A stretch of 64,000 bases of DNA from Nitrospira sp. BO4 (GTDB lineage: Bacteria > Nitrospirota > Nitrospiria > Nitrospirales > Nitrospiraceae). Below the pieces are notes generated by a model. The model did not search any database and was not told where the DNA came from. It saw only the letters and a list, made by a program, of their open reading frames with translations. The position numbers and the translations under genes were made by a program. Shown here piece after piece: positions 54,253 to 60,831 of this stretch. The stretch lies in contig JAMPUU010000006.1 in NCBI GenBank assembly GCA_030144965.1, positions 62,001 through 126,000 of the forward strand, in the 5' to 3' direction. Numbering within the stretch: position 1 is the first letter of the stretch; each line of letters opens with the position of its first letter.

Positions 54253-54983
54253 GATGTCCTCCTTCTGATACAGCGTCGTAAGGCACGAGGCGTTCTAGGA
54301 ACGGGTCCCTCGCTTTCGAGATGCCCGAGTTGCTTTCGGAACTGATGTACGGAGAGAGTCGTTTGCCTGAGCACGAGCGAGTGTATCAGGGCTCAGCCCA
54401 TTGCTTGAGGCGGAGATGATTTGGCGGCGAACATCCTCAATTGACGGTGCGGAGGAGGTTCCGGCCGGATCTTGCAGTCCCAGAAGATCCCAGCGTATCC
54501 TCGTTCTACGAATGCGCGCTTTCCGTCGGTGCGAGGGCTTCGTCCACCACGAGGTACTCATAACTTATCTCTCGTACGAAATGAATTACCGTGCACATGG
54601 TCAATCAGTTCTTGGCTACGATCTTCACGCTCAGAGAGGCTTCTACCAAGTATGCGTTCGTCGTGGTGTGGCCTGCTGAGCTTGCACCCATCCTCCAGCT
54701 CAGTGCCGGACTCGATGATTGACACAAAGGTCTTTGCCCGACCACCCTACCACACACCTATTATTCGATCACACAAGGACAACACAAGGAAGGAATGAGC
54801 GCGAGGATCACAGCTCGACGCATGAAGTGTACCATACGGAAGCCGAGTTTGCGAATGAGGTACCAAACGCTGCTACCATGCGTGTCTGCGCAATTATCTG
54901 GGTCACAGAAGCCACTCCATGACTCTATCCTAGAATGTATAAAGGCCTTTTTGAGCAGTGAAGAACTCAGGCGATGGTGTCCA
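54253..54983. other. Gene-poor stretch
   Basis: About 730 bases. Minus-strand frames at 54295-54561 and 54761-55036 and several plus-strand frames are open but have no ribosome-binding site, signal peptide or family signature. Nothing else is recognisable. Confidence 0.45.
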
Positions 54984-55343
54984 CTATTTTCGCCAATTCG
55001 GGAGGAAGAACACTCTGCGCGGGACACTCGTACCAAAGAAGACCAACGACTGAGCGAAAGCGAAAGTCAGTCTTTTCACCCTGTCCCCGTATGTTCCTAG
55101 AACCGAGCCGTATTCGGACCATGGAACCTGTGCAGGGGGCTCGAGTGAATCGACGATAGGTTTCGCTTCCTCCAGGGCTGCCGCGAGGGCCTCTTCGCGG
55201 GAAGGGAAGCCGCCGTCTGGGCACCCTTTGTGATACCCCCAACAGGTTTGTCGGAATTCAATAATGCGATACTCGCAATGCCAGGCCCCATCAGCTTGAC
55301 GTCTGGGAACCAACTCGATGCTGCGATGCTTATAGTCCGGCAT
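54984..55343 (-). CDS. Single-repeat member of a Trp-Cys small-domain family
   Basis: 119 residues. The first 70 residues match the repeat found twice in the protein at 57092-57574: a strand IELVPRR, then DGAWHCEYRIIEF, PDGGFPSREEALAAALEEAK and IVDS. The remaining 50 residues are poorly ordered and may be a degraded second repeat. No signal peptide. Function unknown. Confidence 0.65.
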   Translation of the reverse strand: MPDYKHRSIELVPRRQADGAWHCEYRIIEFRQTCWGYHKGCPDGGFPSREEALAAALEEAKPIVDSLEPPAQVPWSEYGSVLGTYGDRVKRLTFAFAQSLVFFGTSVPRRVFFLPNWRK

Positions 55344-55409
55344 TGTCGTTTTCTCGAGTCTCCGCCCATCCCTTGAACATGAGCCTCCTTCCGTGTCGCG
55401 GGCACTTGG

Positions 55410-55700
55410 TCAGTGCGTCTGTCTTGCACGGACACTGAGGCCGTCGGTCCCTGCTCGAATGATCTTTCCAGGACTCGCACGGAGCGTGGGGAGCACGGTA
55501 TGCTCCATATACTCCTTGAGGTTCTCCGGACGGAGATCGTTGACGAATTCACGGTCGAGTGCGAGTTCTGAAGTCTGCGCGCCATCGTGATAGACGAAGC
55601 GCTCAGTGTACGGGCCCGGCGTGACATCACGAAACCACCTTTCAAAGCACTGCTGTATGATTCCAATGTTTCCAGGCTCACTACCTCCAGGATTCGTCAT
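55410..55700 (-). CDS. Hypothetical protein, 96 residues
   Basis: ATG at 55700 follows AGGAGGGATT, a strong ribosome-binding site. The body reads IGIIQQCFERWFRDV, YTERFVYHDGAQTSEL and LKEYMEHTVLPTLRAS, a soluble mixed helix/strand protein. No family recognised. 66 bases separate it from the Trp-Cys family gene downstream, which may be cotranscribed. Confidence 0.65.
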   Translation of the reverse strand: MTNPGGSEPGNIGIIQQCFERWFRDVTPGPYTERFVYHDGAQTSELALDREFVNDLRPENLKEYMEHTVLPTLRASPGKIIRAGTDGLSVRARQTH

Positions 55701-56167
55701 AATCCCTCCTGCTGGTCAATATCTGGAACGTGTTCACCTGGACTCCGGAAGTGCAGAAGCTATGCCAATCCGCCCCAATAGAATGGTCATAGCGCCACGT
55801 GTCCGGATATGCCGTTGAACAGGCCCTGCGTTCGCAGTTACTGGTTCAGCAGAAGATGCGGTACCGCTGCTGATTGATCAACAGTGCAATCGTCCTTACA
55901 TGCAATCGACAATCGGGTTGGTGCGGTGAATTTGTGACATCCCACTGGGTTTCTACCAATCCTCTTATGGTATCTCGACGGATACGTGTCGTATCTCAAT
56001 GGATACCAGGGTGATGGCTTGCATTATGCTAGAGGAAAGTCACAGTAGGATATTCTTGAATTCTCGGATCCCGGTGCAGCAGATGAGGTTGTCGCTCTTA
56101 AGCATTTCGGTCCGTTTCGCTGTGTTACTCGACGCACGTCGAGGCAGCCATCACCATAATAAAATGC
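55701..56167. other. Gene-poor stretch
   Basis: About 465 bases, nearer to AT-balance than its surroundings. No frame with a ribosome-binding site or family signature, and no evident hairpin. Confidence 0.45.
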
Positions 56168-56479
56168 TCATGGTTGCTGCACGACCGTCACGGTCCAGGC
56201 CCCCTCGCTGATAACCTTGAGCGAGTACGTCCCGCCCTGTTCTTGAGAAGCGCTCCCGCCTCCGCCGTGCTCTGCATAGGCAATCGCGGCAATACGATTG
56301 CCTTCGCGATCGAACGTTATGATAGAGAGTCCTTCGTCGCCCTTCCAACGCACCTCCCAGTGATCCTTGGCGGTAAAGAGGCCCGACATTTGGGTGCCCT
56401 TCGCGGATAACCGTAGCAGGATCTGCTCGTCCTCAGCGAACGCTGTACTCACGAGTATCAGAACACCGCACAACACCAC
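56168..56479 (-). CDS. Small exported beta protein, family copy 2 (start region damaged)
   Basis: 103 residues: signal-like CGVLILVSTAFA, then EDEQILLRLSAKG, FTAKDHWEVRWKGDE, a Gly/Ser insert and GGTYSLKVISEGAWTVTVVQ. Clear paralogue of 50994-51323. The only good ribosome-binding site (GAGGAG) serves an ATG at 56500 in another frame that begins MRRFLPAWCCAV, a normal signal-peptide start, and soon stops. A one-base indel in the signal sequence would join the two frames. Confidence 0.65.
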   Translation of the reverse strand: MVLCGVLILVSTAFAEDEQILLRLSAKGTQMSGLFTAKDHWEVRWKGDEGLSIITFDREGNRIAAIAYAEHGGGGSASQEQGGTYSLKVISEGAWTVTVVQQP

Positions 56480-56819
56480 GCTGGCAAAAATCGACGCATG
56501 GACTCCTCGCCGCCCTATCGTGTCTCACATCGACACGATGGTAGCGAATGAGCCGTAATCTCCCTACTAGGAAGGACCTTAGGGGGGTGCTTTGCATTCT
56601 CCCTCACCACCCTACTCGACCTCGCCCTCCGTCGAGATGGTGTGGAGAAGATGAATGCGAGGGTGACCTTGATCGCATTCGGCCAGGCCCTTACCGCATA
56701 TCTACACGATCAACGATAAGAAACTGTCCGTCTTCATCGTTAAGATCGGAGACCGGGAAGAAGCCTAAAGTCGATCAACATCGCTGTCGTTGACACCGTC
56801 AGCATCAGACTGACCCAAC

Positions 56820-56921
56820 CTAGTAACCTGCCGTCATCAGCGCGAATACCACAATCGCTATCATGACGATGGCAATGGCGATCAGCATGAGCGGAGGATG
56901 AGCGCCAAACATTCCGGGCAT
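56820..56921 (-). CDS. 33-residue single-helix membrane peptide
   Basis: ATG at 56921 follows GAGGAG. The peptide starts MPGMFGAHPP and continues with an unbroken helix of Leu, Ile, Ala, Val and Met (LMLIAIAIVMIAIVVFALM) before a short TAGY end. Length and hydropathy fit a small membrane regulator or a component of a larger complex. No homologue recognised. Confidence 0.6.
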   Translation of the reverse strand: MPGMFGAHPPLMLIAIAIVMIAIVVFALMTAGY

Positions 56922-57091
56922 GGGCCTACTCCTCGTTTAGGGGTGTGGACTCTCAGATCACCCTAAGCCATTGGGCTACCAAGTGTCTAATGGGAGGGAA
57001 CCCGGCCCATGAACTGTCTTCGTCACGTTCCACTCTGCCCGGTTGTTGACGAGCAGGTAAGCCGAGTTTGTGAGCCTGATCGATTGCTGAA

Positions 57092-57574
57092 TCAACTGAT
57101 GACACGTTTCGCCTTTTTCAAGGCAGCCGCGGTGGCCTCCGTGACTGTAGCGAAGGTGCCATCAGCCAATCCGCGCCTTTTGCCGGTTGGGAGTTTGCCA
57201 GGTTCAAAAAGTATATACTCGCATTGCCAGCTCCCATTCGCTAGTTGGACCGGCAGCAATTTGATCGTGCGGCCATCAGAATGGTAGTCGCGATACTGAA
57301 ATCTCTGAGCCGTAGTTCCTTCTGTCAGGACATTAAAATTGAACAGCGGTATACCTGAATCAATAATGCACTTCGCGGCTTTCAATGCCGCTATTTCTGC
57401 GTCTATAGAAGTAGAAAAGTCTGCCTCGACATGCCCCTCTTTCAAATTGGACTTTGGCTTTAGGGATTCCACAACAATTGAATACCGGCATCCCCATTGC
57501 CCATCCGCCAGTCGATCCGGAGTCAACTTGATCATACACCCGGCATAATAAAAGTCGCTCAGAGGAGTGAACAT
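57092..57574 (-). CDS. Two-repeat member of the Trp-Cys small-domain family
   Basis: 160 residues in two copies of a unit: first YYAGCMIKLTPDRLADGQWGC to IDAEIAALKAAKCIIDSG, second YHSDGRTIKLLPVQLANGSW to TFATVTEATAAALKKAKRVI. Each copy has a conserved G-W-x-C-x-Y turn and a closing helix. The protein at 54984 has one such unit. No signal peptide; cytoplasmic, unknown function. Confidence 0.75.
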   Translation of the reverse strand: MFTPLSDFYYAGCMIKLTPDRLADGQWGCRYSIVVESLKPKSNLKEGHVEADFSTSIDAEIAALKAAKCIIDSGIPLFNFNVLTEGTTAQRFQYRDYHSDGRTIKLLPVQLANGSWQCEYILFEPGKLPTGKRRGLADGTFATVTEATAAALKKAKRVIS

Positions 57575-57638
57575 TGCCGGTTCGATGGATCTTCAGTCAT
57601 CATCTTTTCCATGACAGCGTCTTCACCTCCGCTCTGCT

Positions 57639-57923
57639 CTACTTCTTCACGACTTGTGTGACAAGTTTCTGGGCACTGCCGATCGCCTGGCCCAGGAATC
57701 CGCCGACGGCTCGACCGAGCTTCCCCGCCTGACGACTAGCGGCCGTGGATTTTGTCCTCTTGACTCCTTTCTTCAGTCGCCGGCTCGCTGTGGATGCAAC
57801 GCCGCCCACGGTCTTCTTGAGTTTTCGAGCCGCAGCTCCCGCCTTGCCTCGCAAAGTCTTCTTCCCCTGTCGCATCAGTTGTTTCGTGGCATTCACAACT
57901 TGTTTAGCACGCCGCTTTTTCAT
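57639..57923 (-). CDS. Lysine/alanine-rich basic protein (histone-H1-like)
   Basis: 94 residues from the ATG at 57923, five bases after GGGAGG. Almost every third residue is Lys or Arg (MKKRRAKQVVNATKQL, KAGAAARKLKKTVG, RRLKKGVKRTKS), with a less charged Gly/Ala end (GRAVGGFLGQAIGSAQ). Such composition suits DNA or polyphosphate binding, or a phasin-like role. No globular fold is expected. Confidence 0.7.
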   Translation of the reverse strand: MKKRRAKQVVNATKQLMRQGKKTLRGKAGAAARKLKKTVGGVASTASRRLKKGVKRTKSTAASRQAGKLGRAVGGFLGQAIGSAQKLVTQVVKK

Positions 57924-57949
57924 GTGACCTCCCATGTTGAAGTACCTGC

Positions 57950-58237
57950 CTAAGCGAGACCATGGTCAATTGTTGAGGTGCTGTCAGGTGCCAGCGCCGC
58001 CATGAAGCCATCATCAACGGTCGAGCCCGTGACTCGGTTCGCCTTGTTGCGCATTCCGATCATTGTTGCGTACAGCGTGTGGCACGCGTCACAAATCGCT
58101 TCGGTGAAGACATAGTTGTCGGCTGGTTCGCCATGATATGCACGGTAGTCATTCACTTTCACCCACAAGGATCGGTTCGAATCATAGACTTTTTCACACA
58201 GGTTACAGAGGGTGACGGATTTTAATTGAGAGGCCAT
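57950..58237 (-). CDS. CxxC zinc-site protein, 95 residues
   Basis: Begins with MASQLKSVTLCNLCEK and has a second pair AICDACHTLY, together a four-cysteine zinc site. GGAGGTGA precedes the ATG. The C-terminal 30 residues are polar and probably disordered. The similar two-CxxC design of other small genes in this window is notable, but sequence identity is limited to the cysteines. Confidence 0.7.
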   Translation of the reverse strand: MASQLKSVTLCNLCEKVYDSNRSLWVKVNDYRAYHGEPADNYVFTEAICDACHTLYATMIGMRNKANRVTGSTVDDGFMAALAPDSTSTIDHGLA

Positions 58238-58461
58238 AGGCTCACCTCCATAGCGAGGGCACCTACCGGGTAGGATCCATAACGGAGGTCATTTTGTCAT
58301 GAGTAAGTGCGGTCACTTGCTGGTAGGATCCCTAGCCGGACGATGCCGGTCGTCTTACATACATCGATGAGCTCGTCCGTCTCGAGTATGCCTAAGGCGC
58401 TACACAGGCCTAAGACGAAGCGAATCTCGAAGGGGAGACTGACGGGGGTACTCTTCGTTCG

Positions 58462-59001
58462 TTATTGGAATGGGTCCGATTCACGGATGAGCTCTGGTGG
58501 AGTCGTGGGTCCATAGTTCTCATCCACACTGTGTTCCCACACGCCATCATGTTCCGAGGACATGCCCCACCCGCGTGCATATACCAATTTCAGGAGTGGC
58601 TGTCCTTCCGGACCAACACCGACGACACGACCGACGATGGTCATATCAGCCCAATGGCGGTAGGAACCGGGCAACGTGTGATGGTTCTTCACGACGATCC
58701 AATACCACCCGCCTTCGTGATCGCTTGGGCTGGGGGGAAGATGTGGCCGGTAATTCTCATTGAGTGGGCGATTCTTTACGTGCAACCAGAGGTTTCCACC
58801 CCGAATTTCCTCTTTCACGATGACAGCGCCCAATACGACAAGCCGATCTTGATAACGCTCGGGCGTGGCGGCCAGCGAAGACAACGTGACACTCGGATCT
58901 ACCTCTTTCAGATATTTTCGTGGCACAGCGGTACACCCGACGGTCACGCACAGAGCCGATAGGAAAAGGACCTGAGTCAATCTGCCCACACAAATCCGCA
59001 T
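58462..59001 (-). CDS. slp: Slp-family outer-membrane lipoprotein
   Basis: About 179 residues from the ATG at 59001. Lipoprotein signal QVLFLSALCVTVGC; mature part with PERYQDRLVVLGAVIVKEE, GNLWLHVKNRPLNENYRP and MTIVGRVVGVGPEG, the Slp pattern. Slp proteins are starvation-inducible outer-membrane lipoproteins, in enterics linked to acid or stationary-phase stress. An in-frame open stretch continues for about 50 codons beyond its TAA without a start codon. Confidence 0.88.
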   Translation of the reverse strand: MRICVGRLTQVLFLSALCVTVGCTAVPRKYLKEVDPSVTLSSLAATPERYQDRLVVLGAVIVKEEIRGGNLWLHVKNRPLNENYRPHLPPSPSDHEGGWYWIVVKNHHTLPGSYRHWADMTIVGRVVGVGPEGQPLLKLVYARGWGMSSEHDGVWEHSVDENYGPTTPPELIRESDPFQ

Positions 59002-59181
59002 ACTGTTCAGCGTAGCACGCTGAGCGGTCAAAACGTTCACATTTGCATCGAGCCATATCGTGGGAATATCTTCCGTTCTTGGTACCCGATCGTTGTTCGT
59101 TATCCATTAAACGAACGGTAAACTCAACCCCCTAAGATCGACGCTCATTCTGAAGAGGTTGGCGTGACGGTGCTGTCGTGG

Positions 59182-59544
59182 CTAGTGCTGCAGTTCATAC
59201 TGCACTGCGTAGAGCAACGCCTCGAGATCCAGCGGTTTTGGAAAGGTATGCCGAGCCCCGAGGAGCTTTGCCTTCTGGAGTTCTTCTGCGGAACGCCCGC
59301 TCATGGCGATGACCTTCACATCCAGGAACGCCCGGGTCAACTCCAGGATGACCTCCAGGCCGTTCATCTCTGGCATCTCCAGATCCGTGATGACCAAATC
59401 CACGGGCTGCGCCCGAAACCGTTCGAGTCCCTGCCGGCCATTGGCGGCCTCACAAACCTGATAGCCGGCATCTTCAAGGTTTAGCGCCAGCAGGGTGCGA
59501 AGTGACGCATGATCCTCAATGATTAGGATGGTGACTGGTCTCAT
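59182..59544 (-). CDS. Single-domain response regulator
   Basis: 120 residues, receiver only: acidic pair in ILIIEDHAS, phosphoacceptor in LVITDLEMPEMNG, IAMSGRS and conserved Lys in FPKPLD. AAGGGAC precedes the ATG. Not closely similar to the duplicated regulator at 49559. It lies upstream of the Slp gene on the same strand, with about 180 bases between. Confidence 0.92.
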   Translation of the reverse strand: MRPVTILIIEDHASLRTLLALNLEDAGYQVCEAANGRQGLERFRAQPVDLVITDLEMPEMNGLEVILELTRAFLDVKVIAMSGRSAEELQKAKLLGARHTFPKPLDLEALLYAVQYELQH

Positions 59545-59594
59545 GAGCTTGTCCCTTTTCCATGCCAGAGCCCCTCTTGGGCCAGCCGGTATCC

Positions 59595-59840
59595 TTAAGC
59601 GGCAAGCGGCTCAGACAAATCCGATTCCCACGGCAGCTCCACGGTCTCTTCAACCATCACGGCCTGGGCGCTGACCAAGATCGGCTGGGCGTGGAGCTGA
59701 CGGGACTGCTGCAGGACGGCGTCATCCCGGTGGCCACAATTGACGCAGCGCCAGCTGCGACTCCACATCTCGCCATACCCGGCTTCCATATCGATCATCT
59801 GCTCTTCCAGCATCAATCCCTGACAGCGTGTACAGGTCAT
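59595..59840 (-). CDS. 81-residue zinc-ribbon protein (MTCxxC family)
   Basis: Begins MTCTRCQGLMLEEQM and has CVNCG near residue 34, as in the tandem genes at 41356 and 41596, then a 45-residue hydrophobic/acidic tail (HAQPILVSAQAVMVEE). AGAGGAGGA lies before the ATG. It starts the small group with the response regulator 51 bases downstream. Function unknown. Confidence 0.75.
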   Translation of the reverse strand: MTCTRCQGLMLEEQMIDMEAGYGEMWSRSWRCVNCGHRDDAVLQQSRQLHAQPILVSAQAVMVEETVELPWESDLSEPLAA

Positions 59841-60172
59841 CTCGGTCCTCCTCTTGGTAAGTGCGTCGTGCTTGAGTCAACCGTATCAGGAATGAAGATT
59901 CGAGCCAGATTCGAACGAGGTACGTCGAAAGGGGGGGATGGGAGGTCCGGATGTTGCCTAATCAGCACATCATTTGCGTTGCCATGGGCGTAGAGAGCGG
60001 ATTGACAACCCTTTGAGCCGCTGGCACCCATGCCCCAGGCGCCGACGAAGGCGAAGTGAAGCAACGCCCGCTCTCAGTGAGTGACCGGAGGTGGGCCGAG
60101 ATTTGGTTGATTTAGTGAAGAAGGCCACGGAAGAGAAACGCCAAGCCCATTTCTTAGCGAGTGCAGCGCTTG
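59841..60172. other. Intergenic region
   Basis: About 330 bases, mostly promoter region for the zinc-ribbon/response-regulator group on the minus strand. No further gene or strong structure is seen. Confidence 0.4.
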
Positions 60173-60568
60173 CTAATAACAGTTCGTGAAGACGGAACGT
60201 CCCAATTGTGGAGACATACAGTCAATGGGCGGTCTCGCGGGATCCAATCTTCGGCGTCCAACGGCTTGGCGCAACCCATTCTCCAGCGCATCATCGACAA
60301 GCGCATTGATTTCCGCATCGGTCAGACCGGGGTTTTCCTGTCGAAATTGTTGCTGAAGCGCCGGACGGTTGGTCGCGATGTACCGTTCACGGGCCTGACG
60401 TGCTCCCTCACGGGCCCGCTCATACAGGGCTTTGCGTTCTTCTGTCCAATAACTGTCAGCTCGGTCGATAGCCTGATCAGGTCCGGATTCGGAATAGATA
60501 GCCCTGTCTGGCCTGGCCTGGGAACATCCGCTGAGAAGGAGAATGATCAGAACCAGCGCGACTCGCAT
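60173..60568 (-). CDS. Small lipoprotein, helical
   Basis: 131 residues. Lipoprotein signal ALVLIILLLSGC, then helical charged text TEERKALYERAREGARQARERY and FRQENPGLTDAEINALVDDA, ending with two cysteines (DCMSP, TNCY). Likely periplasmic, anchored by lipid. Family not recognised. The next 260 bases toward the kinase gene hold no gene I can support. Confidence 0.75.
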   Translation of the reverse strand: MRVALVLIILLLSGCSQARPDRAIYSESGPDQAIDRADSYWTEERKALYERAREGARQARERYIATNRPALQQQFRQENPGLTDAEINALVDDALENGLRQAVGRRRLDPARPPIDCMSPQLGRSVFTNCY

Positions 60569-60831
60569 GATGTGCCTTTGAATGCTCGCTGAGTCTCTAC
60601 TGTCGTGGACTACTCCCCCGCGTAACCTGAAAGAGCGTTCACTGGCCCCGTCTCGTCAGATCTCATGATCTCTCCAGTAGGATGGCCAGAGTTGGCTGCA
60701 TATAAGCGTGTTCGAACTGGATTCTCATGGTGAACAGCGAGCTAACTCACCCACACAGACATGCCATGCCAGCGGCCATACTGCTCGGCTTGTCCTATCA
60801 TAATCTGCTGCCCGAGTCTCGCCACGGAATA

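Noticed and set aside
53956-54345. 129-codon plus-strand ORF
   Set aside because: It is opposite the small basic protein at 54064-54252, has no ribosome-binding site and reads as random sequence.
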